Below, in pieces: positions 55,861 to 63,304 of a stretch of 64,000 nucleotides of DNA; the stretch's first letter is position 1; each line of letters starts with the position of its first letter. The position numbers and the translations under genes were made by a program. This DNA is from Phycisphaeraceae bacterium. GTDB lineage: Bacteria; Planctomycetota; Phycisphaerae; Phycisphaerales; UBA1924. The notes under the pieces are model-generated. The model did not search any database, was not told the DNA's origin, and worked only from the letters and a program-made list of their open reading frames with translations. Where the stretch lies: NCBI GenBank assembly GCA_019636555.1, contig JAHBXH010000001.1, positions 2,266,928 through 2,330,927 on the forward strand, written 5' to 3'.

Positions 55861-56415
55861 ATGATGCCGGTGAACGCCGAAACCCTGACCATCTTGCACT
55901 ATCCGGAGCCCGCGTTGCGGACACCGGCGAAAGCGATCAAAGAAATCAACGACGAGACCCGGCGTATCGCGGAGCGCATGATCGAATTGATGGATGAGGC
56001 GGAGGGGATTGGACTTGCGGCTCCCCAGGTCGGGCTTTCCATTTCGCTCTTCGTGGTCGATGTTCCGACCGGCGAGAAGAACTCGCCCGACACCGACCCG
56101 CCGAGCGCAACGTCGGACGTCATGGTCTTTGTCAACCCGAAGATTCTTTCGTTCGAGGGCGCGCCGGAGCCGTATGAGGAAGGTTGCCTCAGCCTTCCTG
56201 AGATCAGGGGTGATGTGCTGCGGCCTCCGGTCGTCGTCATGCAGGCGACCGACCTTGAGAACAATACGTTCACGATCCGCGCGGGCGGTCTGCTTGCGCG
56301 ATGCCTCCAGCACGAGTTCGACCATTTGCAGGGCGTGCTCATCCTCGACAAGATGACGCAGATGTCGCGGATGAAGAACCGGTCGGCCGTGCGCGATCTG
56401 GAACGGCCTTCGTGA
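55861..56415 (+). CDS. def: Peptide deformylase
   Basis: A 184-residue enzyme that removes the N-formyl group from new proteins. Active-site motifs: GIGLAAPQVGLSISLFVVD (motif GxGLAAPQxG), EEGCLSLPEIRGDV (metal Cys, EGCLS) and LARCLQHEFDHLQGVLILDK (HExxH-type H-E-F-D-H). The metal is coordinated by Cys and two His. An acidic segment before the second motif (SPDTDPPSATSDVM) is longer than usual. Two ATGs stand at 55861 and 55864. Its stop overlaps the fmt GTG start by four bases (GTGA), the common def-fmt pairing. Confidence 0.95.
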   Translation: MMPVNAETLTILHYPEPALRTPAKAIKEINDETRRIAERMIELMDEAEGIGLAAPQVGLSISLFVVDVPTGEKNSPDTDPPSATSDVMVFVNPKILSFEGAPEPYEEGCLSLPEIRGDVLRPPVVVMQATDLENNTFTIRAGGLLARCLQHEFDHLQGVLILDKMTQMSRMKNRSAVRDLERPS

Positions 56416-57347
56416 GCCAACGCTTCAAACTTGTGTTTCTCGGTAGCGGAGCGTTCGGCCTCCCCACTCTTCGCGCGCTCGTGAAGACGCATGATGTTGC
56501 GATGGTCGTCACGCAGCCCGATCGTCCCGCGGGCCGCGGCGGCACGATGACCCCGACTCCGATCGCGGCCGAGGTGCAAACGAACTTTTCCAGCATCCCG
56601 ATCATCAAGCCGGAGAAGATCAACGTGCCCGAAGTGCGCGATTCGATCCGGGCGCTCAACGCCGATGTGTTGGTCGTGATCGCGTTCGGTCAGAAACTCG
56701 GGAAGACGTTGCTGGACGGGGTGTACGCGATCAATCTGCACGGCTCGATCTTGCCGCGTTGGCGCGGTGCAGCGCCGATCAACGCCGCGATCATCGCGGG
56801 GGATTCGCACGTGGGGAACAGCGTGATCACACTGGCGGACAAGATGGATGCGGGGCTTGTTCTCGCGACTTCGTCGCATCCGACGAATCCCGATTGGACC
56901 GCGTCGGACCTGCACGACATTCTCGCGGCGGACGGACCGGATTTGGTGGAACGGGTGCTGCGGGAGCGGCCGCCGGGAGAAGCGCAGAACGAATCGCTCG
57001 TCACCATCGCGCCAAAATTCTCGAAAGCGGATGGATGGGTGGACTTCAGAAAGTCGGCGGACGAATGCCGGCGCCGCATTCACGGCCTGAACCCGTGGCC
57101 GGGGGTGACGGTGCAGTACCGGGGGCAGCCGCTGAAGCTGCTGCGCGCGAAATCGGTCGATCGCGCCGGCCAAGAAGATACTGTGCCGGGTTCGATTGTC
57201 GATCCGGCGCTCGGCACGGTCGCGTGCGAGCGATCGGCGCTGCAGCTCGTCGAGGTGCAGGCGCCGGGGAAGCGTGCGATGCCGTGGGTTGATTTTGCGC
57301 GCGGGCACAAGCCGATGAAAGGTGAAGTGCTCGCCGGACAGTCCTAG
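56412..57347 (+). CDS. fmt: Methionyl-tRNA formyltransferase
   Basis: A 311-residue enzyme that formylates Met-tRNA for initiation using 10-formyl-THF. Seen: FKLVFLGSGAFGLPTLRALV, VVTQPDRPAGRG, LNADVLVVIAFGQKLGKTLL, the catalytic AINLHGSILPRWRGAAPINA, IIAGDSHVGNSVITLADKMD, AGLVLATSSHP and the C-terminal domain WPGVTVQYRGQPLKLLRAKS. All active-site residues (Asn, His, Asp) appear present. The start is GTG 56412, overlapping def. It ends six bases before the next gene on the same strand. Confidence 0.95.
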   Translation: MSQRFKLVFLGSGAFGLPTLRALVKTHDVAMVVTQPDRPAGRGGTMTPTPIAAEVQTNFSSIPIIKPEKINVPEVRDSIRALNADVLVVIAFGQKLGKTLLDGVYAINLHGSILPRWRGAAPINAAIIAGDSHVGNSVITLADKMDAGLVLATSSHPTNPDWTASDLHDILAADGPDLVERVLRERPPGEAQNESLVTIAPKFSKADGWVDFRKSADECRRRIHGLNPWPGVTVQYRGQPLKLLRAKSVDRAGQEDTVPGSIVDPALGTVACERSALQLVEVQAPGKRAMPWVDFARGHKPMKGEVLAGQS

Positions 57348-57353
57348 GTTTTG

Positions 57354-57980
57354 ATGATGCCGCGCGGCTCTCTTCAGGGAACATTCGTGCTCACGCTCTG
57401 GGATCTTCTCAAACCCGCGGTTGCCCGAGTCGTGGAGATCGCGCGCCCGCCGGCGCCGAAGAAAGCCGAACCCGCATCGCGAAACGGCGTGCTGGTCGCG
57501 CCGGCGCGCCGGAAACCGGTCCGCGGTGCGGATCGGCCCGCAAAGCTGGGGATGCAGGAAAAGTACGACGCGGTCGTCGCGCTCATGCTGAAGAAGTATG
57601 ACGTGCGCGTCCGCAAGTGGCGGAGCTCGTCGAGCGGCATCGCGTGGACGATCAAGTATCGCGACGGGCGCATCGTGCGGCTGCTCGAAAGCCCCAAGCC
57701 CAAGGGCCCGATGTCGATGGCGATTTTTCTGCACGAGATCGGGCATCATGCGATCGGGCTGGGCGCGTTCAAGCCGCGCTGCCTCGAGGAGTATCACGCG
57801 TGGATGTTCTCGATCCGCGCGATGGAGGAGCACGGGCTCAACATCACCGACAGCGTTCGGACGCGGATGCACCGGAGTCTGCGATACGCCGTGCGAAAAG
57901 CCAGGCGGAGGGGGCTGCGCGATCTTCCGCCCGAACTTGCTCCGTATGTGGAAGCCCCTTCGGCCCGTACTTCGGCATGA
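57354..57980 (+). CDS. Hypothetical protein with HEIGHH motif
   Basis: About 208 residues, family not recognised. Near residue 125 is MAIFLHEIGHHAIGLGAF, an HExxH metal-binding motif followed by a further His, as in zinc metalloproteases of the ImmA/IrrE or minimal gluzincin types. The surrounding sequence is basic (RKWRSSSSGIAWTIKYRDGR, TRMHRSLRYAVRKARRRGLR), which is more typical of a nucleic-acid-binding or regulatory protein. No signal peptide. ATG 57354 or 57357 is used. It lies directly downstream of fmt. Proteolytic activity is only inferred from the motif; Glu further along would be needed as third ligand. Confidence 0.6.
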   Translation: MMPRGSLQGTFVLTLWDLLKPAVARVVEIARPPAPKKAEPASRNGVLVAPARRKPVRGADRPAKLGMQEKYDAVVALMLKKYDVRVRKWRSSSSGIAWTIKYRDGRIVRLLESPKPKGPMSMAIFLHEIGHHAIGLGAFKPRCLEEYHAWMFSIRAMEEHGLNITDSVRTRMHRSLRYAVRKARRRGLRDLPPELAPYVEAPSARTSA

Positions 57981-58082
57981 GCGGTCTGGGGCATCCTGAC
58001 GCGAATTTGCTTGCAAACGTCGCCTCCATGCCGCAGACTCTGGTCTGCCGCGTCGCTCGAGCACGCGGGTTGGAGAATCACT

Positions 58083-59120
58083 ATGAGCCGTTCGCGCGTG
58101 GCGTTGTTGGTTCTGGCCGGAAGCGGAGTGCTTGCAACATTTCCGCAGACGCTGCTGGCGGGTGGAACGGTGTACTACACGGGCGCGATCGGCATCTACG
58201 CCGGCGGCACGAATACCTACAAAGAGGATTACTACCGCACCGACCCGGGCGGACAGGCGAGCCGCACGTTTATCCAGCCGTCGGAACCGTCCGATCCGAC
58301 GATCCCGTATCTGGTGATGCGCTCGACGGCGTCGGCGGGACTGCGATACCTCAGCGCTTCGACGTTTGCTCAGAACATCAAGACGGGCGCCGGATCGGGC
58401 GCGTTCTATTACCGCGTCGAGGGGAGCGCGGCGGCTTCGTTCACGGTTGACGATGTCGTGTTGCATGGACCGGGACCAACCGTGTTCACGTCGGTGCGGG
58501 CGCAGCTCACCGGACGGATCTCGGTCGGGACATCGGTCAACTACTCCGGCTACTGCACGGTGCAGGCTTCGATCTTGCTCGCAGGGTTCAACAACGCAAA
58601 CGGCGGCTTCTATTCCGAGAACACCAGCGGAGGCAACCACTTCATCAACGGTTCGGGACCGCTGCAGAACTTCGGCGGCATCGTCGAATTCGGAACGATT
58701 CCGAAGAACCTGCCGACCGAAACCCCGCTCACGATGACGCTGACCGTGAGTGTCGGTTCGTCGATCGAACACTACTTTGCGAATTCCGGAAACGGCAGCT
58801 CGAGCGCCGACTTCGGGAGCACGCTGCAGTTGGTGGTCGGGAAGCCGGTCTTCGATCTGCCTCCGGGTTACACGGCGTCGAGTGTTCAGGCGAACATCGT
58901 CGACAACATTTACGTTCCGACATGTCCGGCGGACTTCAATCACGACAGCCTCGTGGACGACACGGACTTCACAATTTTTGTCACCGGCTACAACGTTCTG
59001 GACTGCGCCGACCCGGAGATGCACCCGGGGTGCCCGGCGGACGTGAACTACGACGGGTTTGTGGACGACGCGGACTTTGTGGTGTTCGTCGTCGCGTACA
59101 ACGAACTGGTGTGTCCGTGA
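58083..59120 (+). CDS. Secreted protein with dockerin-like tail
   Basis: A 345-residue exported protein. The signal peptide VALLVLAGSGVLATFPQTLL is followed by a beta-rich region without a recognised enzyme domain (YYTGAIGIYAGGTNTYKEDY, AFYYRVEGSAAASFTVDDVV, SVNYSGYCTVQASILLAGFN). The last 70 residues hold two calcium loops, FNHDSLVDDTDFTIFVTGYN and VNYDGFVDDADFVVFVVAYN, and end ELVCP, matching the tails of the proteins at 5740-7839 and 60967-62355. ATG 58083 has GGAGA eight bases upstream. A tRNA-Arg on the other strand follows 10 bases after the stop. Confidence 0.8.
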   Translation: MSRSRVALLVLAGSGVLATFPQTLLAGGTVYYTGAIGIYAGGTNTYKEDYYRTDPGGQASRTFIQPSEPSDPTIPYLVMRSTASAGLRYLSASTFAQNIKTGAGSGAFYYRVEGSAAASFTVDDVVLHGPGPTVFTSVRAQLTGRISVGTSVNYSGYCTVQASILLAGFNNANGGFYSENTSGGNHFINGSGPLQNFGGIVEFGTIPKNLPTETPLTMTLTVSVGSSIEHYFANSGNGSSSADFGSTLQLVVGKPVFDLPPGYTASSVQANIVDNIYVPTCPADFNHDSLVDDTDFTIFVTGYNVLDCADPEMHPGCPADVNYDGFVDDADFVVFVVAYNELVCP

Positions 59121-59130
59121 AGAATTGAAA

Positions 59131-59204
<74 letters not shown>

Positions 59205-59248
59205 ACCGCCGGATCGTATTCGCGCGGCGCGGCGGTTAGACTCGGAGC

Positions 59249-59926
59249 ATGACGCCATCTGACTTTGCGATCCGGCGGGTGGAACCGACGGACTTTGATG
59301 CGATCATCGAGATGTGCCGCACGGTGTATCCGAAGGAGACTCCGTACACGCGCGAGGAACTGGGGGATCATGTGCGAGTGTTCCCGCGCGGGCAGTTTGT
59401 TGCGGTGGAGAAGGCGAGCGCGCGGGTTGCAGGGGTTCACTTCACGCTTCAACTGCATATCCGCGATTTTCACATTGATGACTCGTGGGATGTGCTGACC
59501 GATCGCGGCACGTTTCTCGATCACAACCCGGAAGGGCACACGCTCTACGGCGCGGACATCATGGTGCATCCGTCGTTTCAGCATCACGGGCTTGCGCGGG
59601 TCTTGACGGAGGCCGCGAAAACGCTGGTTGAAGAGATGGGGCTCTGGCGGATGGTGGGCGCGAGCAGATTGCCGGGATTCGGAAAGGTCGCGGCGACCAC
59701 GGACATCGGCGCGTATGTGAACGACGTGATCGCCGGGAAACAGTTCGACCCGGTGCTCAGCATTCATTTGAAGGACGGATGGAAAGCGATCCGTCCGATT
59801 CACGGGTACTTGCAGCATGATGAAGAGAGCGCGAACTGGGCGGAGGTGATCCAATGGATCAATCCGCAGCGTCCGAAACTCTCGGGCGATGAACTGCTGC
59901 AATCGGGATGGGATCTGCCGCGCTGA
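59249..59926 (+). CDS. GNAT family N-acetyltransferase
   Basis: A 225-residue acetyltransferase. Early motif FAIRRVEPTDFDAIIEMCRT, then the acetyl-CoA-binding region YGADIMVHPSFQHHGLARVL followed by TEAAKTLVEEMGLWRMVGAS; the usual Q/R-x-x-G-x-G/A appears as QHHGLA. The C-terminal half (YVNDVIAGKQFDPVLSIHLK) follows the pattern of larger GNAT enzymes. The acceptor is unknown. ATG 59249 has GGAGC nearby. It follows tRNA-Arg by 44 bases, and converges with the next gene. Confidence 0.82.
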   Translation: MTPSDFAIRRVEPTDFDAIIEMCRTVYPKETPYTREELGDHVRVFPRGQFVAVEKASARVAGVHFTLQLHIRDFHIDDSWDVLTDRGTFLDHNPEGHTLYGADIMVHPSFQHHGLARVLTEAAKTLVEEMGLWRMVGASRLPGFGKVAATTDIGAYVNDVIAGKQFDPVLSIHLKDGWKAIRPIHGYLQHDEESANWAEVIQWINPQRPKLSGDELLQSGWDLPR

Positions 59927-59949
59927 GACTTCAAGCGAGAATCGGGAAT

Positions 59950-60828
59950 CTACGGAGGCGAGAAGGCGCGCGGCACGGGCTCGAGAGGAATCGCGCGCGA
60001 GCCTTCACCCGCGGCGAGATCGGGAGGATCGGAGCCGGAATTCACGTTGATTCCCCGTTGCTCTGCTTCGGCGACGATTTCGGCAGCGACGCGAAACAGC
60101 TCGTGGAGTTCGGCGTCGCTGTATTCGCTCTTCAGTGCTTCGAGGGCGAGGCGAACTTGTTCAGCTTCTTCCGATACGAATCCGGTCGAGTCGCCGGAGA
60201 TACCGGCGAGGAGATCGGCGGGAGAGTCGCAGTGCGATTCATCGCGAAAGCCGATTGGCGGTTCATCGCTTGGAGGGTCACCGGGTTTCTCCGCCTCGAA
60301 TTGAGCAGGAGGAACTTCCAAGGGTTCAGATTCACGGGGCGCGTGGATGGCTTCGTCGGTGTCGCGATGCCGCGGCGGGGCGGAGCGTTCGAAAACCTCG
60401 GCGCGACGTGCGCCGGATCGCGATGACTTCGCAACTGATTCGCGCGGCATCACCGGACCGGACGCGAAATTGGCGAGGCGGATGAGGATGCGGGAAGCGC
60501 GGAGCGCGGTTTCGCGTGAGCACGAAGAGTCGCCCGATTCAAAGGAATCGAGGACGCGCTGCGCGCTCGCGATCACTGCGGAAAGCTGCGCGCCGGCGGC
60601 GAGGCGGGTGCGGCGAGCAACGAGGTTCTCGAGCGAAGCGAATTGGTCGGCAATTTCTGGGCGGGAGAGGAAGAGTGAGATTGCCCCGGCGGAGGTCTGG
60701 AAGTGAGCGGCGATCGAGAGCAGCGACTGCGAAGGATCGAGGAGCAAATCGAAGAAGAGTTGCTGCCCATCGTGATCCGGCGCGAACTGGTCGAGATCGG
60801 GCTGCAAAGCTTTGATGGGCGGACTCAT
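59950..60828 (-). CDS. MSPPIKAL-type protein with helix-turn-helix-like N-terminus (long copy)
   Basis: A 292-residue protein, family not recognised. Residues 1-70 begin MSPPIKALQPDLDQFAPDHD and include LLLDPSQSLLSIAAHFQTSA, then GAISLFLSRPEIADQFASLE, resembling a small helix-turn-helix module of the type that positions DNA. The middle (80-140) is helical (VARRTRLAAGAQLSAVIASA, LRASRILIRLANFAS). The rest is low-complexity and acidic (RESEPLEVPPAQFEAEKPGD) with a final helix (EAEQVRLALEALKSEYSDAE). A truncated relative is at 62563-62775. The promoter gives a start at or near the ATG 60828. Confidence 0.6.
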   Translation of the reverse strand: MSPPIKALQPDLDQFAPDHDGQQLFFDLLLDPSQSLLSIAAHFQTSAGAISLFLSRPEIADQFASLENLVARRTRLAAGAQLSAVIASAQRVLDSFESGDSSCSRETALRASRILIRLANFASGPVMPRESVAKSSRSGARRAEVFERSAPPRHRDTDEAIHAPRESEPLEVPPAQFEAEKPGDPPSDEPPIGFRDESHCDSPADLLAGISGDSTGFVSEEAEQVRLALEALKSEYSDAELHELFRVAAEIVAEAEQRGINVNSGSDPPDLAAGEGSRAIPLEPVPRAFSPP

Positions 60829-60835
60829 GCAGAAC

Positions 60836-60864
60836 AGAATACCGTACAAAAACCATCCTTTCAA
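60836..60864 (-). promoter_or_regulatory. Promoter of the long MSPPIKAL gene, apparently leaderless
   Basis: On the minus strand: -35 TTGAAA (60864-60859), 17-base spacer, -10 TATTCT (60841-60836), then seven bases to ATG 60828. The expected start falls at the A of ATG. The spacer shares GGTTTTTGTACGG with the truncated copy's promoter (there CTTTTGTTCGG). Confidence 0.75.
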
Positions 60865-60895
60865 TCCTGTTTCCGAACATTTTCCAAATATTTTC

Positions 60896-60926
60896 AATAA
60901 AAAAAGCACCCTCCGGGGCGGTGCTT
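60896..60926 (-). terminator. Intrinsic terminator for the 60967-62355 gene
   Basis: On the minus strand AAGCACC and GGTGCTT form a 7-bp stem (60926-60920 with 60910-60904), loop of nine, followed by TTTTTTT. It lies about 40 bases after the stop of the dockerin gene and in front of the promoter of the next gene. Confidence 0.88.
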
Positions 60927-60966
60927 GGAATCGACAGTTTTCTTAGGCAAGGGACGGAAGGACCAA

Positions 60967-62355
60967 TTACTCACACGAAGGGCACACAAGTTCGTTGTAG
61001 CGAGCCGTGAAAATCACATAGTCCGCGTCGTCGGTGATGTTGTCGCCGTTCTGGTCGCCCTCCGCTGTATCGAGCGTGTTATAGTAGCTGGCGAAAATGA
61101 GGAAATCAGCGTCGTCGACAAAGCCGTCATTGTTGAAATCAGCGTGATTGACAAGGGCGTAAAAGGCAGCGCGGTCCGTGGCATCGAGGATGCCGTCGCC
61201 GTTGGCATCCAGCCCCATGTTGTAAAGCGAGCTGCCTGTTCCTACGTCGTCAAATTGGGGATCCACATCGACGACGCCGTGGATCGCGTCGGCGCACGTC
61301 ACGCAGCCGTCACCGTCCCGATCGCCGAATTTGATGCTGCCAAGGCCGTATCCCAGCAATGCTTCGAGCGCCGCAAGATCGTCTCCGTCGATGACTTCGG
61401 TGCACTCACAGGGTTCTTCCTCAGGAGGACAAGGCGGACAGGTAACGAGATTTACGAGTGTTAGGAGCGCTGGATCTGTGGACGGAATTTCGCCCGCTAG
61501 CCATGTGGCATCGGCCTCGTCGAATCGTCCATCACCATTTAGATCGAGCGCGTTCTCGTCCGCATGCACGATACGAATTGAGATATTAAGACCACCACCG
61601 CCTCCAATAGTGGGAGTAACTGGGTCACTTTCCGAAGTTACCGTTGTTTCGCCGTTGTACGGATCGTAACTACTGACTGGAGTGCTCCATCCAGGCGAAG
61701 CTGTAACCTTATCATCAATGCGCTGAAACATGCCGATCACCGCCGAATCCTCGAGAACTGCATACCGCTGCCGGCGGCTACCGGACTGGTAATCTCTCCT
61801 ATGTACTGCGCCTGACGCTTGGCTTTTTGACTGAATTGACGTAAACGAATTAAATTCTACGCCATAAACAATCACCGTCCCACCTGGAAACGACGAATAG
61901 TTTAGATTTCCAGACGCAGTTCCAAACCCAATGTACATGCACGGATCAGTATTCATTTGCAACTGCGACAAATCACTTAAAGTATAAAGCGTCTGGAATA
62001 CAGGCCATTCTCCCACACCTCCAAGCATGCTTGCAAAGCCCGCCCCCCCCACGTAACTCCAGCACCCGGAGGTATAGGCCACCGCACCCGCCGAGGCACC
62101 TCCTCCAGTTAGCTCTTGAGTATCCACCATCGAATACACTCCGCCCGCAGACATAACGCTCGCAAACGCGAACGCTGAACTACCCGCAATAATTGGCGAA
62201 TTTGAAAGGGCCGGACGCGAAGCTGACGCTGTCAGCGTAAACTGAACATCTGTTTCTATCGAACTTGCCAAACATGCTAAATTGAATGCTCCGATGCTCG
62301 CAACGCAGAAACCGGCTCGAACTAGGGCGGACTGGCGTATTTTGCTCTCTTTCAT
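60967..62355 (-). CDS. Secreted protein with multiple dockerin-like calcium loops
   Basis: A 462-residue exported protein. A signal-like N-terminus (RAGFCVASIGAFNLACLASS) is followed by a Ser/Gly/Ala-rich region of unknown fold (SAFAFASVMSAGGVYSMVDT, YTLSDLSQLQMNTDPCMYIG). Five calcium-type loops follow: LNGDGRFDEADATWL, RDGDGCVTCADAIH, ANGDGILDATDRAAF, FNNDGFVDDADFLIF and QNGDNITDDADYVIF, the last pair in the tail that ends ELVCPSCE. A Cys-rich linker (LVTCPPCPPEEEPCECTEVI) sits in the middle. The base composition of the first half is visibly less GC-rich than neighbours. ATG 62355 has GAGGTG upstream. Confidence 0.8.
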   Translation of the reverse strand: MKESKIRQSALVRAGFCVASIGAFNLACLASSIETDVQFTLTASASRPALSNSPIIAGSSAFAFASVMSAGGVYSMVDTQELTGGGASAGAVAYTSGCWSYVGGAGFASMLGGVGEWPVFQTLYTLSDLSQLQMNTDPCMYIGFGTASGNLNYSSFPGGTVIVYGVEFNSFTSIQSKSQASGAVHRRDYQSGSRRQRYAVLEDSAVIGMFQRIDDKVTASPGWSTPVSSYDPYNGETTVTSESDPVTPTIGGGGGLNISIRIVHADENALDLNGDGRFDEADATWLAGEIPSTDPALLTLVNLVTCPPCPPEEEPCECTEVIDGDDLAALEALLGYGLGSIKFGDRDGDGCVTCADAIHGVVDVDPQFDDVGTGSSLYNMGLDANGDGILDATDRAAFYALVNHADFNNDGFVDDADFLIFASYYNTLDTAEGDQNGDNITDDADYVIFTARYNELVCPSCE

Positions 62356-62562
62356 TTTTTCACCTCGTGCTACCTATAGTCACTTTCATATATGCTATAT
62401 TAACACTATTTTTCGCTTCCAAATCCACGTCAAACACGTCTGATTTTGTGCCAATGCATTTAGCCGCATGATATCAACAATTTGAATGTCATGGGCGAAT
62501 GTGCGCCCTAGCCGTTAAATCATGTCGCCGCAATGCCTTGTATTGTGGATAACTATTTCAAA

Positions 62563-62775
62563 TCAGTGCGGGCGCCCTGGTGAGGCGAATCGCTCGGAAA
62601 TCTCGGGGCGGGAGAGGAAGAGCGAGATTGCCGCGGCAGAGGTTTGGAAATGGTCGGCAATCGAGAGGAGCGAATGAGATGGATCGAGGAGCAGGTTGAA
62701 GAGGCAGCGCTGCTCGTCAGGCGAGGGAGCGAAGAGGGGTTGGTCGGGGGCGAGGGCCTTGATGGGCGGGCTCAT
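62563..62775 (-). pseudogene. Truncated duplicate of the MSPPIKAL gene
   Basis: A 70-residue ORF, MSPPIKALAPDQPLFAPSPD..., very similar to residues 1-66 of the gene at 59950-60828: LLLDPSHSLLSIADHFQTSA, AAISLFLSRPEISERFASP. It then ends GRPH and stop, whereas the long copy continues with LENLVARRTRLAA. The following 200 bases are not homologous. It has its own well-formed promoter. Possibly still expressed as a small DNA-binding-like protein; described as a remnant because the rest is lost. Confidence 0.65.
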
Positions 62776-62781
62776 TCCGGC

Positions 62782-62809
62782 AGTATACCGAACAAAAGCA
62801 GTATTGCAA
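62782..62809 (-). promoter_or_regulatory. Promoter of the truncated MSPPIKAL copy, apparently leaderless
   Basis: On the minus strand: -35 TTGCAA (62809-62804), 16-base spacer, -10 TATACT (62787-62782), six bases to ATG 62775. It is a near-consensus promoter with the expected start at or next to the ATG. Confidence 0.78.
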
Positions 62810-63230
62810 GGGTTTTGTTTGGATTACTCAAAAAGAGAGCGGGCGGGCAGAAAACGAACCGGCACGCCCTTCGGGGTGCAGGAGACTGTCGCGCGGGGTC
62901 CGGGGGTGTCACTCGGTCGCCAAGGCGCCTTGCTTCACGCCCCGGCTACGAAACACCAGCCATTTCGGGCTGAAAACAAGCGGGAAAAGGATTTGATCGC
63001 TGTTGGATGACGCCTCTCTCTCAAGAAAGGACGCTTTCGCTCGGGCGATGACGCTCGCTTGAGGGAATGACGCATGTTTCGGGTTGGGAACCGGGAGTGT
63101 GGGGCGGGCTTTTGCCCTCAAAGTCCGGTTCGAAACGGCGGAATGCCTGCAGAAACGGCTTCGCTCTCTGCGTTCGCCGGTGGAGTGATGCCGCATGGAA
63201 CAAAAATTCCGATTTTTTGGTTTGCGCCGT
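62810..63230 (+). other. Non-coding stretch before LacI-type gene
   Basis: About 420 bases between the truncated MSPPIKAL promoter and the LacI promoter. Small open frames exist, but none shows a family, signal or ribosome site. The stretch 62909-63253 contains a basic, Ser/Arg-rich frame that is best explained as chance. AT-rich bases occur near 63200-63220. No function can be assigned. Confidence 0.45.
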
Positions 63231-63231
63231 C

Positions 63232-63260
63232 TTGACGGGCCTTGGCGTTTCAAGTAACTT
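63232..63260 (+). promoter_or_regulatory. Promoter of the LacI-type gene
   Basis: -35 TTGACG (63232-63237), 17-base spacer, -10 TAACTT (63255-63260). Transcript start expected near 63267. Operator palindromes cover the -10 and the initial transcribed region. Confidence 0.75.
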
Positions 63261-63265
63261 GAAAC
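63247..63265 (+). promoter_or_regulatory. Operator-like palindrome 1
   Basis: GTTTCAAGTAACTTGAAAC, a perfect 19-base inverted repeat with one central base. It covers the -10 box of the LacI-type gene. Confidence 0.8.
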
Positions 63266-63270
63266 TGTTT

Positions 63271-63287
63271 CACGATGTTACATCGTG
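63271..63287 (+). promoter_or_regulatory. Operator-like palindrome 2
   Basis: CACGATGTTACATCGTG, a perfect 17-base inverted repeat with one central base, just downstream of the expected transcription start and 17 bases before the start codon. Confidence 0.8.
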
Positions 63288-63304
63288 TCCAGCCGGGAGG
63301 ATTC

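Noticed and set aside
55899..59024. 1041-residue minus-strand frame opposite def, fmt and neighbours
   Set aside because: Spans four supported plus-strand genes; Arg-rich composition typical of a shadow.
62909..63253. 114-residue minus-strand frame before the LacI gene
   Set aside because: Basic and Ser-rich, overlaps the LacI promoter, without ribosome site or family; could be a repeat-derived frame but not supported as a gene.
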